A stretch of 64,000 nt of DNA from JAAEPI01 sp964352625 (GCA_964352625.1 CAYGSD010000009.1:77650-141649); one strand, 5' to 3'; positions 26,123 to 34,508 are shown, numbered from the stretch's first letter. A program made the numbers and translations. Notes: a model not told the origin generated them from the letters alone.

Positions 26123-29100
26123 ATGGCAGAGTACAATTTTCAGGAGATTGAGCAGAAGTGGCGTGAAGACTGGAAAGACAAGGAACTTTATAAAGTCCCG
26201 AACCAATCGAACAAACCGAAATACTACATCTTGGACATGTTCCCTTACCCATCAGGGGCAGGACTGCATGTTGGCCATCCGCTCGGGTACATTGCATCGG
26301 ATATTGTCTCTCGCTTCAAGCGATTGAAAGGCTTCAACGTCCTTCACCCGATGGGCTATGATAGTTTCGGGTTGCCAGCCGAGCAGTACGCTATTCAGAC
26401 GGGGCAACACCCTGCCATCACCACGGAAACTAACATCAATCGCTACCGTGAGCAACTGGACAGCCTTGGGTTTTCTTACGACTGGTCTCGCGAGGTGCGA
26501 ACCAGTGATCCGTCGTTCTACAAGTGGACACAGTGGATTTTCAAGCTGATCTACAATAGTTGGTACAACCAAGAAACCGACAAAGCTGAGCATATTGATT
26601 CGTTGATTTCTGTGCTTGAAAAAGAAGGGAATGCCAATGTAAAGGCAGTTTGCGACGAGGACACACCTGTCATCTCCGCCGATAACTGGAAAGGTTTTTC
26701 TAAAAAAGAGCAATCGAATTTCCTATCGAAATACCGCCTTACGTATCTCGCAGAAACATCTGTCAACTGGTGTCCTGCCTTGGGCACAGTGCTTTCCAAT
26801 GACGAAGTAAAAGATGGCTTCTCGGAGCGTGGTGGTCACCCTGTGGTGAAAAAGAAAATGCCGCAATGGAGCATGCGGATCACGGCTTATGCGGATCGTT
26901 TGCTTAAAGGTCTCGACACGATCGACTGGCCAGAACCAATTAAAGAAATTCAACGCAACTGGATCGGCAAGTCGATTGGCGCGGAGTTGGAGTTTGAGGT
27001 AGACCTCACTTCTAATGGCCTCACCCTAAATCCCTCTCCAAAGGAGAGGGACTTCTCCCCTTCTCCTGTGGAGAAGGGGTTGGGGGATGAGGAATACTCC
27101 TGGGCCACTGCCAATCCCATCTATGCCAAAAAGCTTGTTGAATTTGCCAGAGAGAATCGCAAGAATCCGACTGAGCAGGAAGACAAAATGTGGCAGGCTC
27201 TAAGAAATAAACAATTGGGATATAAAGTCAGACGACAGCACCCGATCGGTGATTTTATTGCAGATTTTACTTTTCTGAATGAGAAACTGGTCGTTGAAAT
27301 TGATGGCCGCTATCATGATGATCCTGAGCAGGCTTTGTATGATGAGGCTAGAACGAGCTTTCTGGAAAGTGAAGGTTATGAGGTACTGGCGGTCAGAAAT
27401 GAGGAAGTAGACAGTGATTTTGAAAGTGTTTTGGCTGCAATAAGAAAGAGACTTGAAGTCCTCACCCTAAATTCCTCTCCAAAGGAGAGGGACTTCTCCC
27501 CTTCTCCTGTGGAGAAGGGGTCTGGGGATGAGGATGACAAACTCACCTTCCAAGTCTTCACTACCCGCATCGACACCATCTTCGGAGCAACTTTCGCTGT
27601 ACTCGCTCCTGAACATGAGCTAATCGAAAAAATCACCGCGCCTGAGCAAAAAGCAGAAGTTGAAGCATATGTGAATGAGGCGGTTAATCGTTCTGAGCGA
27701 GAGCGAATGAGCGATGTGAAGAAGGTGACTGGTGTATTCACTGGAGCTTACGCCATTAATCCGTTCAGCAACGAGCGCATTCCCATATGGACAGCTGACT
27801 ATGTGCTAGCCGGATATGGAACCGGAGCAGTGATGGCCGTACCGGCACACGACGAGCGTGACCACCGATTTGCGAAGCAGTTTGGCTTGAAGATCACTCA
27901 GGTGATTGCGGGAGATGTGGACGTGCAGGAAGAAGCCTTCACTTCCAAGGATGCCGAGGTGATCAACTCAGATTTCCTAAACGGTTTGAAAGTGAAGGAA
28001 GCCATCCAAAAGGCGGTGGTATTCGCAGACGAAAAAGGATTCGGGAAAGCCAAGGTCAACTTCCGATTGCGAGACGCCATTTTCGGTCGTCAGCGCTACT
28101 GGGGCGAGCCGATTCCTGTCTATTATAAAGACGGCACTCCACATTTGGTAAAAGATGAAAACCTTCCGCTCAACCTACCTGAGGTAAGCGAGTACCTGCC
28201 AACTGAGGACGGTGATCCGCCACTAGGAAGAGCGAAGGACTGGAATCATGACGATCATTCATACGAGCTTTCCACTATGCCGGGCTGGGCTGGCAGTAGC
28301 TGGTACTTCTTCCGCTACATGGACCCAAAGAATGAAGATGAGTTCTGCTCCAAGGAGGCTCTGGATTACTGGGGCGAAGTGGACTTCTACTTGGGTGGAT
28401 CAGAGCACGCTACCGGACACCTCCTCTACTCTCGTTTCTGGACGAAGTTCTTGTATGACCTGGGCTATGTGAAAGTGGAAGAATTCGCCAAGAAGCTGGT
28501 GAATCAGGGGATGATTCAGGGGAGATCCAATTTCGTTTACAGAATCAATTTTGTGTTATCATTTTCAGGAAATTGGAGCGATGAGAAATTATCCGAAATT
28601 CGCAAAAAAATACCTCCTGTATTCGTTTCGAAGGGTGTATTAGATAAGGCCTTGAATACGGATCATCATAATAAACTACCGGAGCTAATTGAAATCCAAA
28701 AAGAGATTAACGAAAACCTCCCTAATGGAATAAGTGTCAATTATAGAATTGATATATTAAGCACTTCCAAACTTAATGTTGATGTTTCTTTAGTGAGAAA
28801 TGATATTTTGGATCAAAAGAATTTAACCAGCTGGTCAAAAGGAGTTGAAAAGGCAAAGTATATTCTAGAAGAAGACGGAACCTATCTCTGCGGCTGGGAG
28901 ATTGAAAAAATGTCCAAGTCCAAGTTCAATGTCGTAAACCCGGATGACTTGGTGCAGCAGTACGGCGCAGACACCCTTCGAATGTACGAGATGTTCCTTG
29001 GCCCTATTGAACAGAGCAAGCCGTGGAACACGAACGGGATAGATGGAGTATTCAAGTTCCTCCGCAAGTTCTGGAACCTCTTCCACGATGGAGACAGCTT

Positions 29101-29587
29101 CGCAGTTTCTGATGATGAGCCAACCAAAGAGGAAATGAAAATCCTTCATGGCTTGATCAAGAAAGTACAGGACGATTGCGAGTCGCTTTCATTGAACACC
29201 TCTGTGAGCGCCTTTATGATTGCCACTAATGAGCTAGGCACTTTGAAATGCAATAAGCGGGCGATCCTTGAACCAATAACCATTTTGTTGGCTCCATTTG
29301 CACCTCACATTTCTGAGGAATTGTATCACAAACTTGGCAATGAAACTTCCGTGGTGGATGCGACCTTCCCGAAATTCGAGGAGAAGTACATGGTTGAGGA
29401 TTCCTTCGAGTATCCGATCTCCATCAATGGCAAGACTCGCACCAAGCTCTCCTTCCCTGCTGACGCCAGTAAGGAAGATATCGAAGCTGGAGTGCTAGCG
29501 GACGAAATAGTTCAAAAATGGACTGAAGGCAAACCGCTGAAGAAGGTGATTGTGGTGCCAAAGCGGATTGTGAATGTGGTGGTTTAG
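26123..29587 (+). CDS. leuS: Leucine-tRNA ligase with inserted DUF559 nuclease-like domain
   Basis: LeuRS charges tRNA-Leu. At 1154 residues it is roughly 200 longer than usual. Visible: YPSGAGLHVGHPLGY with HVGH at 49-52, KMSKS at 929-933, editing domain TTRIDTIFGATF and GYGTGAVMAVPAHDERD, C-terminal anticodon region. Two oddities. First, residues ~299-471 interrupt the N-terminal side of the editing (CP1) domain with a DUF559 PD-(D/E)XK-like domain (KNPTEQEDKMWQALRNKQLG, D381, E392, D394) between two copies of a 74-bp direct repeat, all in frame. Second, residues ~802-915, between GRSNFVYR and the KMSKS loop, are longer and more AT-rich than expected. All leuRS motifs remain, so the enzyme is probably active. 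Confidence 0.93.
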   Translation: MAEYNFQEIEQKWREDWKDKELYKVPNQSNKPKYYILDMFPYPSGAGLHVGHPLGYIASDIVSRFKRLKGFNVLHPMGYDSFGLPAEQYAIQTGQHPAITTETNINRYREQLDSLGFSYDWSREVRTSDPSFYKWTQWIFKLIYNSWYNQETDKAEHIDSLISVLEKEGNANVKAVCDEDTPVISADNWKGFSKKEQSNFLSKYRLTYLAETSVNWCPALGTVLSNDEVKDGFSERGGHPVVKKKMPQWSMRITAYADRLLKGLDTIDWPEPIKEIQRNWIGKSIGAELEFEVDLTSNGLTLNPSPKERDFSPSPVEKGLGDEEYSWATANPIYAKKLVEFARENRKNPTEQEDKMWQALRNKQLGYKVRRQHPIGDFIADFTFLNEKLVVEIDGRYHDDPEQALYDEARTSFLESEGYEVLAVRNEEVDSDFESVLAAIRKRLEVLTLNSSPKERDFSPSPVEKGSGDEDDKLTFQVFTTRIDTIFGATFAVLAPEHELIEKITAPEQKAEVEAYVNEAVNRSERERMSDVKKVTGVFTGAYAINPFSNERIPIWTADYVLAGYGTGAVMAVPAHDERDHRFAKQFGLKITQVIAGDVDVQEEAFTSKDAEVINSDFLNGLKVKEAIQKAVVFADEKGFGKAKVNFRLRDAIFGRQRYWGEPIPVYYKDGTPHLVKDENLPLNLPEVSEYLPTEDGDPPLGRAKDWNHDDHSYELSTMPGWAGSSWYFFRYMDPKNEDEFCSKEALDYWGEVDFYLGGSEHATGHLLYSRFWTKFLYDLGYVKVEEFAKKLVNQGMIQGRSNFVYRINFVLSFSGNWSDEKLSEIRKKIPPVFVSKGVLDKALNTDHHNKLPELIEIQKEINENLPNGISVNYRIDILSTSKLNVDVSLVRNDILDQKNLTSWSKGVEKAKYILEEDGTYLCGWEIEKMSKSKFNVVNPDDLVQQYGADTLRMYEMFLGPIEQSKPWNTNGIDGVFKFLRKFWNLFHDGDSFAVSDDEPTKEEMKILHGLIKKVQDDCESLSLNTSVSAFMIATNELGTLKCNKRAILEPITILLAPFAPHISEELYHKLGNETSVVDATFPKFEEKYMVEDSFEYPISINGKTRTKLSFPADASKEDIEAGVLADEIVQKWTEGKPLKKVIVVPKRIVNVVV
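27019..27092 (+). repeat. 74-bp direct repeat, left copy, within leuS
   Basis: Begins CCTCACCCTAAAT and ends GGGGGATGAGG; the ends are imperfect inverted repeats of each other. Inside are two hairpins: CCCTCTCC/GGAGAGGG and CCCCTTCTCC/GGAGAAGGGG. In the leuS frame it encodes LTLNPSPKERDFSPSPVEKG. About three bases differ from the right copy at 27460. Confidence 0.92.
27460..27533 (+). repeat. 74-bp direct repeat, right copy, within leuS
   Basis: Same orientation and frame as the left copy (27019), encoding LTLNSSPKERDFSPSPVEKG. The two copies start exactly 441 bp (147 codons) apart. High identity between copies implies recent insertion or gene conversion. Confidence 0.92.
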
Positions 29588-29601
29588 TGGTAATTAGATA
29601 T

Positions 29602-29642
29602 TGGTAGTTGGATATGCTGGCAGGTTCAACCACTAACTACCA
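29602..29642. terminator. Inverted repeat between leuS and aat
   Basis: TGGTAGTT (29602-29609) and AACTACCA (29635-29642) are perfect 8-bp arms spanning the 45-bp gap between the convergent leuS and aat stops. There is no T run, so termination is only suggested. Confidence 0.3.
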
Positions 29643-30280
29643 GCCTCCAAATACCCCACAAACTCCTCCCTCGGAATTTCCACCGCACCCATGCTCTCTA
29701 CATGCGATGAGTGCACCTGACAATCAAACAAAATCCTACCCCGCTTTTGGATGTCCTGAACCAAAGTGACCAAAGCGATTTTCGAGGTATTACTTTCCAA
29801 AGAGAACATCGACTCACCACAGAAAACATGTCCCAGGTCGATTCCATAAATCCCTCCAACCAGTTTTTCCTCTCTCCAAACCTCCACAGAAGTTGCTAGC
29901 CCAAGCTCGTGTAATCGTATATAGGCGTCCTGCATTTCCTGAGATATCCAGGTACCATCCTGACCCACTCTAGGAGCTTGCCGACAATTTCCGATCACTC
30001 CTCGGAAGTCTGTATTGTACCGAACTTCATATTTATTCTGCTTTAACAAGCTTTTCAATGTTCCTGATATATGAAGGTTTTCAGGCAATAGGACACTGCG
30101 AGGGTTTGGGCTGTACCACATGATGGGTTCGTCCTCATTGAACCACGGGAAGATTCCAGATCGATAGGCCAGCATTAGCCGCTCAGGGCTCAAATCCCCC
30201 CCAATGGCAACCAACCCATCTGGCTCGGCTTGATTGACAGGTGGAAAAGAAAGTGCTTCGGATAGATGTGGAACAGGCAT
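29633..30280 (-). CDS. aat: Leucyl/phenylalanyl-tRNA-protein transferase (copy 1)
   Basis: 215 residues. Aat moves Leu or Phe from its tRNA to proteins with N-terminal Lys or Arg, marking them for ClpAP degradation. Family motifs are FPPVNQAEPDGLVAIGGDLS, YRSGIFPWFNEDEPIMWYSP, GGIYGIDLGHVFCGESMFS and RILFDCQVHSSHVESMGA. The Glu in GESMF and the Asp/Gln in FDCQ, equivalent to catalytic residues in E. coli Aat, are present. It is convergent with leuS and lies 32 bp downstream of a second aat on the same strand. Both copies look functional. Confidence 0.93.
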   Translation of the reverse strand: MPVPHLSEALSFPPVNQAEPDGLVAIGGDLSPERLMLAYRSGIFPWFNEDEPIMWYSPNPRSVLLPENLHISGTLKSLLKQNKYEVRYNTDFRGVIGNCRQAPRVGQDGTWISQEMQDAYIRLHELGLATSVEVWREEKLVGGIYGIDLGHVFCGESMFSLESNTSKIALVTLVQDIQKRGRILFDCQVHSSHVESMGAVEIPREEFVGYLEAGS

Positions 30281-30312
30281 ATCACAAAGGAAATGAAAAG
30301 ATCAGGATTTAA

Positions 30313-30948
30313 TTAATCCAAAAAAGCAATAAACTCTTCTCGATCCATCTCCTCCGCACCAAGACTTTCGAGGTGTTTCGAATGAATCTGACAATCAAGC
30401 AGATGGCCTCCTTCTTCTCTAAACTTATGCATAAAAGTGATCAAGCCGACCTTAGACGCATTGCTGACTTTCGAGAACATGGATTCACCGCTGAACACCT
30501 TCCCCACCAGCACACCGTACATCCCTCCTACCAATTCACCATCCTGCCAAACTTCTACAGAGTGTGCATGTCCGAGTTTGAAAAGCTCCGTGTAAGCGGC
30601 CTGCATATCAGCAGTGATCCAAGTTCCTTCCTGACCTTCCCTAGGACTGGTTTTACAATTGGATATAACCCCTTCAAAATCTTGGTTGTAGGTGACTTTG
30701 AATTTTCTAGAATTGAGTACTCTCCTCATTGATCTTGAAACGTGGACTTTGTCCACGAACAAAACAAAGCGTGGATCGGGACTCCACCAGATTATTGGCT
30801 GATCTTCATTGAACCATGGGAAAATACCAAGACGGTAGGCCAAAATCAATCGCTGAGGGCTGAGGTCGCCACCAATTGCGACTATTCCATCCTCCGCTCC
30901 TTCAACGGGTGGAAAAATGAGATCGCTTGATAATTCGTAGATGGGCAT
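30313..30948 (-). CDS. aat: Leucyl/phenylalanyl-tRNA-protein transferase (copy 2)
   Basis: 211 residues with the same family pattern as the downstream copy: FPPVEGAEDGIVAIGGDLS, YRLGIFPWFNEDQPIIWWSP, GGMYGVLVGKVFSGESMFS and HLLDCQIHSKHLESLGA. The catalytic positions are kept. The two copies differ at many places (for example CGESMFS versus SGESMFS, and most of the middle third), so this is an old duplication, or two genes brought together, rather than a recent tandem copy. A different acceptor or donor preference is possible. Both genes read leftward and are probably one transcript. Confidence 0.92.
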   Translation of the reverse strand: MPIYELSSDLIFPPVEGAEDGIVAIGGDLSPQRLILAYRLGIFPWFNEDQPIIWWSPDPRFVLFVDKVHVSRSMRRVLNSRKFKVTYNQDFEGVISNCKTSPREGQEGTWITADMQAAYTELFKLGHAHSVEVWQDGELVGGMYGVLVGKVFSGESMFSKVSNASKVGLITFMHKFREEGGHLLDCQIHSKHLESLGAEEMDREEFIAFLD

Positions 30949-30984
30949 TTCGGCAAATCTGCATGAAATGATTAATTTGACCTG

Positions 30985-31581
30985 ATGAAAAAAGTTTCTT
31001 GGTTCCTGTTCGCTTTCTTATCCTGTGTGGTTGGGATTTATCCAATCCTCTATGCACTTACTTCTGAGCGGATTGGGCTTCTTCAAAGCAAATCAGATGT
31101 TTTACTCGATCAACAAGGGTGGTGGATTGCTTTTTACATTCACATCTTCTTTGGAGGCATCACCTTGCTTACCGGGTGGTCACAATTCAGTAAGAAACTC
31201 AGAGCCAATAAACTAAGTCTTCACCGAATGCTTGGAAAGATCTATGTTTCGACTGTCTTCATAAGTGGATTTGCGGCGCTTTATCTTGCTGTAAATGCAA
31301 GTGAAGGATTGTTTGCTCAAATGGGTTTCTTCTTGATGGATTTGACCTGGCTCACATGCACCTTACTTGCATATATAGCTATTCGGAATAAAAAATTAGA
31401 TAATCACCGAGCTTGGATGATCAGAAGCTTTGCCGTCTGCTGGGCGGCCGTGACCCTCAGAGTCTGGCTTCCTCTTTCAGAAATTTCAGGAATTCCTTTC
31501 AGCGAATCGTATCCGATTATTGCGTGGATTTCCTGGGTTCCAAACTTGATCGTAGGGCAATTGATTATTATGAGAAAATAA
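30985..31581 (+). CDS. DUF2306 membrane protein
   Basis: 198 residues with about six hydrophobic segments. The pattern WIAFYIHIFFGGITLLTGW, LHRMLGKIYVSTVFISGF, and DNHRAWMIRSFAVCWAAVTLR with conserved His and Arg is typical of DUF2306 proteins. Histidines in the membrane hint at haem or quinone binding, which is not proven for this family. It is divergent from aat copy 2 and ends 2 bp before the convergent repeat-protein gene at 31584. Confidence 0.82.
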   Translation: MKKVSWFLFAFLSCVVGIYPILYALTSERIGLLQSKSDVLLDQQGWWIAFYIHIFFGGITLLTGWSQFSKKLRANKLSLHRMLGKIYVSTVFISGFAALYLAVNASEGLFAQMGFFLMDLTWLTCTLLAYIAIRNKKLDNHRAWMIRSFAVCWAAVTLRVWLPLSEISGIPFSESYPIIAWISWVPNLIVGQLIIMRK

Positions 31582-31583
31582 GG

Positions 31584-32543
31584 TTATCTCGCTAAATCGA
31601 AACGAACAGACGCTCGCAACCCGACCACAAACCCCAACCTTGAACTTCCATCAGATTTTGAGAGATTTATGAAGGCTGGGTTTTCCACAATTGACTTTCC
31701 TTTCGGTGCAGCATTGAAGCCAAAAGATGGCCCAAAAGTGAATCCCAGTTTATTGGAAGTTTTCAACCCATAGTTGAGCGAGACGGAGTAATAATCGAAA
31801 TTATTTCGATTGCTTAACCCAGTGATGTATTGAAATTCAGGGCTAATGCTCGACTTTTCTGACAGACCAATTTTAGTTCCTACACCGGTTCCTAGAAGAA
31901 CATATCCGCCACGATTGTCACTGTAGGCTGTGCTTAAAATGAAGTAGATTTTATCAATCCCGGTACGCAATGAAACCTGAAGCGGGTGCATTTCTGTGAA
32001 CCCAACATCCAGTGTGAATAAACCACCCTTGCCCTGATACAGCAATCCAATGGGCACCCCATTTCCAACAGAATCACTTTTGTTCACCAAGCCAAACTGA
32101 AGTCCATCAACCACTTTGGATACATTCAACAATCCAATCTGTGCACCGTCTATTCGTTTCGCTCTGTTGATTAAGCCTATCTGCGATCCTTCCACTTCAT
32201 TGGCAGAATTGATTAGCCCTATTTGTGCGCCATCAGCATCATCCGATGCAGTATTCATTAGTCCCATTTGGCAGCCTCTCAAGTCCACCACTCCTTGATT
32301 CACCAAACCGAGCTGAAACCCATAGAAACTTCCCTGCGAATGGTTGATTAACCCCATCTGTACGCTTGAGTGATCACCTCCAACAATATTTACTAATCCG
32401 AACAATGGGAATTCTTTGCCATCTGGTAGGTAATTAACTATTCCGGTATAAAGAACTCGACCTTGGGCCAAAGAAGAAAATGAAAGAATAAAGAAAAGAG
32501 TACTTACAGAAATTTGATAAACGAGCTTTGAGAAGTGGTTCAT
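31584..32543 (-). CDS. Surface repeat protein (LA_2272/LA_2273-type)
   Basis: 319 residues with a signal peptide (~1-26). Residues ~45-160 contain at least six tandem repeats of ~15-20 residues with the core G-x-Q-x-GL-x-N (for example SVQMGLINHSQG, GFQLGLVNQG, GAQIGLINSA, GSQIGLINRA, GAQIGLLNVS, GLQFGLVNKS). The C-terminal half is beta-rich and may form a barrel ending in FDLAR. This matches surface repeat-containing proteins of the LA_2272 type in spirochaetes and Bacteroidota. The function is unknown. Confidence 0.78.
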   Translation of the reverse strand: MNHFSKLVYQISVSTLFFILSFSSLAQGRVLYTGIVNYLPDGKEFPLFGLVNIVGGDHSSVQMGLINHSQGSFYGFQLGLVNQGVVDLRGCQMGLMNTASDDADGAQIGLINSANEVEGSQIGLINRAKRIDGAQIGLLNVSKVVDGLQFGLVNKSDSVGNGVPIGLLYQGKGGLFTLDVGFTEMHPLQVSLRTGIDKIYFILSTAYSDNRGGYVLLGTGVGTKIGLSEKSSISPEFQYITGLSNRNNFDYYSVSLNYGLKTSNKLGFTFGPSFGFNAAPKGKSIVENPAFINLSKSDGSSRLGFVVGLRASVRFDLAR

Positions 32544-32587
32544 ATTTGAATCTTTGAAAGAATGACAGATTCTAAATCAAAGGGTTT

Positions 32588-33574
32588 CTATCCTGCCAAA
32601 ATAAAGTGGCTTCCTTCCTCCCAATCAAGCTTGGACAGATAGGTTCTTATTTCCTCTCTCGCTCCCCAGTTGGACACGTAAGAAACAATGAAACGATCGG
32701 GTTTGTGGATTTCATCAAAATGAACAACAGGCAAGTCGCCCGATTGCTCCTTGTCTGAAACGTCAATGTATCCTTTGATCATCACTCCATGATTCTGAAG
32801 TTCCTGTGATTTTTGCCTGGCCTGTTTTCCTGCTCCCCAAACCCAAATCTCCGGATGATGCGAATTATGAATCCTTAGCCAATCAGCCAGATACTGAGAT
32901 TTGACACTGTTGAATGCCTGCTCTGAATAATTCGAGGATGTGCGCGTGAGCCTGCTAGGTAGGTCGTTCCATTGTAAAACCGCCTGATCCACTTTCTGCA
33001 TTTTGACTCCTGCCTTAATGAGTCTCAAAAAGTATTCATAATCCTCAGGAAATTCACCTGATGTGTAGCCTCCGTGCTGCTCGAATAGTTCTCGACGAAA
33101 CATCACTGATGGATTCACGATCGGATATTCAACAAATTGATTGAGATATATTTCCTTGGGTTGTCGCACATGATTTACCCAATTCAGGTATTTCTGAAAA
33201 CCCTCCGTTGGTTGTTTCATTGAATCAATTAACCCAGAAACCAATCCCAGATCAGGATTTTCATTTAGAAAACTAACCTGATGTTCTAATCTATCCGGGA
33301 AACTCCAATCGTCTGCATCCATTCGAGCTATCAATTTCCCTTTGGATTCTTCCATGCCTCGATTGGCGGCATGTACTACACCTACTTTCGATTCAATGAG
33401 CAATCGAATTCGTGAATCAGCAAAGGAGCGCGCGATTTCATTGGACCGATCAGAGCTGTCATTGTCCACAAGGATCAACTCAAAGTTGGTGAAAGTCTGA
33501 TCTAAAATGGATTGGATTGCTTTTGCCAGAGTGGTTTCAGCATTTCGGAACGGAAGAACAACCGAGACTGTCAA
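32588..33574 (-). CDS. Glycosyltransferase family 2 with C-terminal extra domain
   Basis: 328 residues. The first ~230 are a GT-A fold: VSVVLPFRNAETTLAKAIQS, LILVDNDSSDRSNEIA, and the metal site ARMDADDWSFPDRL (DAD), then FPEDYEYFLRL as the likely acceptor loop. The last ~85 residues (WVWGAGKQARQKSQELQNHG, GYIDVSDKEQ) look like a small Rossmann-like domain with a GAG-x-x-A motif, possibly nucleotide-binding. Its start overlaps the stop of the lipoprotein gene at 33571 by 4 bp. The sugar and acceptor cannot be named. Confidence 0.88.
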   Translation of the reverse strand: MTVSVVLPFRNAETTLAKAIQSILDQTFTNFELILVDNDSSDRSNEIARSFADSRIRLLIESKVGVVHAANRGMEESKGKLIARMDADDWSFPDRLEHQVSFLNENPDLGLVSGLIDSMKQPTEGFQKYLNWVNHVRQPKEIYLNQFVEYPIVNPSVMFRRELFEQHGGYTSGEFPEDYEYFLRLIKAGVKMQKVDQAVLQWNDLPSRLTRTSSNYSEQAFNSVKSQYLADWLRIHNSHHPEIWVWGAGKQARQKSQELQNHGVMIKGYIDVSDKEQSGDLPVVHFDEIHKPDRFIVSYVSNWGAREEIRTYLSKLDWEEGSHFILAG

Positions 33575-34458
33575 TTGCCACCGTCATCGTTTTCCTCAGG
33601 CGGAAGTGCCTCCTCCTCACTTGGTTCTTCCTCCGGCGGTGTGCCCTCTTTATTGGCTCCCTCATCCGGGTACTCTTCCTCCCTACTTCTCTTCTCTTTC
33701 TTCGTTTTGTCTTTCTTCTTGAAAAGCCCCTTCAATCCCTTACGCTCAGTTTGAGTAGAATCTGACGGCTGCTCAGCTTGTGCAGGCTCATCTTTGGGTG
33801 CTGCATTTTGCAACAACCAACCGTACTTTCTAAAGTAGTATTCCTGATCTGGTTGCATGCTGTCAAGAGGGTTGAAACCGTACTTAAACCGCTCCCATTC
33901 TTTCTTGGCTTTTTCTTCTTTGGTTTCAGCCTCAGCCAACGAGTCTGCAGGCTGAGAAACGTTCAGGCTATCCACCTCAGCAACGGCCGCCGTACTATCC
34001 AACGCCGCATAAGCCGATGAATCAACCGACATTTCTGTGGGGGTTTCTTCTTTGGTCACTTCAGGTGGAGTAAGTACGTTCTCCATTGGAGACGTTTTTA
34101 GCTGAAAATTGCGAACCAAATTCGGAATCACAGGAGTTCGCTTTGCTATTCCATACTTTGTCCTCTTCACCTCTCTTGGTGGCACCTTGTACTGAGCCGT
34201 ATAAGCGAAATAGTCAACACCCGCTCCCTCATCCGCAGATGCTACAGTTACGCCAAGCGAATCCGGCGGTGGAATTTTAGCATTTGCAGAAAGGTGAGCC
34301 TTGCGCTCATCTTCGTTCAGATACCATAAATAAGAAAAATAAGTGGATCGAACTGAGTCGTCGAGAATGTAGGTACTTTGGAAGGTAGGACAGATCACCT
34401 TGTCGCGGCAGGACGCAAGAGCGAGCAGAACAATAATGGCATAACACAACCGCCGCAT
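33571..34458 (-). CDS. Lipoprotein with disordered charged C-terminus
   Basis: 295 residues. The signal peptide ends in a lipobox (LASC, Cys17). Residues ~20-110 are an ordered domain (STYILDDSVRSTYFSYLWYL) followed by Pro/Thr/Ser- and Glu/Lys-rich segments; the last ~80 are almost entirely charged (KKDKTKKEKRSREEEYPD and acidic end). No family is recognised. It overlaps by 4 bp the downstream glycosyltransferase, so the two are translationally coupled and may act together in envelope assembly. Confidence 0.8.
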   Translation of the reverse strand: MRRLCYAIIVLLALASCRDKVICPTFQSTYILDDSVRSTYFSYLWYLNEDERKAHLSANAKIPPPDSLGVTVASADEGAGVDYFAYTAQYKVPPREVKRTKYGIAKRTPVIPNLVRNFQLKTSPMENVLTPPEVTKEETPTEMSVDSSAYAALDSTAAVAEVDSLNVSQPADSLAEAETKEEKAKKEWERFKYGFNPLDSMQPDQEYYFRKYGWLLQNAAPKDEPAQAEQPSDSTQTERKGLKGLFKKKDKTKKEKRSREEEYPDEGANKEGTPPEEEPSEEEALPPEENDDGGN

Positions 34459-34492
34459 AACTGGTAGGCAAAAACTAGGTGATCAGGCCCCT

Positions 34493-34508
34493 AAATTAGG
34501 CCTAATTT
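34493..34508. other. 16-bp palindrome upstream of lipoprotein gene
   Basis: AAATTAGGCCTAATTT is a perfect palindrome, 35 bp before the lipoprotein start (leftward) and 43 bp after the SGNH hydrolase stop. It may be an operator, or a weak terminator for the hydrolase transcript. There is no T run. Confidence 0.3.

Larger units (their letters stand above)
27019..27533 (+). mobile_element. Repeat-flanked DUF559 insertion in leuS
   Basis: A unit of two 74-bp repeats (27019-27092, 27460-27533) bracketing a ~120-residue DUF559 domain. The domain has the PD-(D/E)XK core: GDFIADF followed by VVEIDGRYH, as in the very-short-patch-repair-like endonuclease fold. The net insertion keeps the leuS frame. 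Removing it would join EFEVDLTSNG to DKLTFQVF, the normal LeuRS continuation. DUF559 genes flanked by or fused to this type of repeat are common in Bacteroidota, as far as I recall, so this looks like a carried cassette. Confidence 0.75.

Noticed and set aside
26123..29587. leuS as two broken genes or a pseudogene because of its insertions
   Set aside because: The frame is open throughout and HVGH, KMSKS and the editing-domain motifs are all present.
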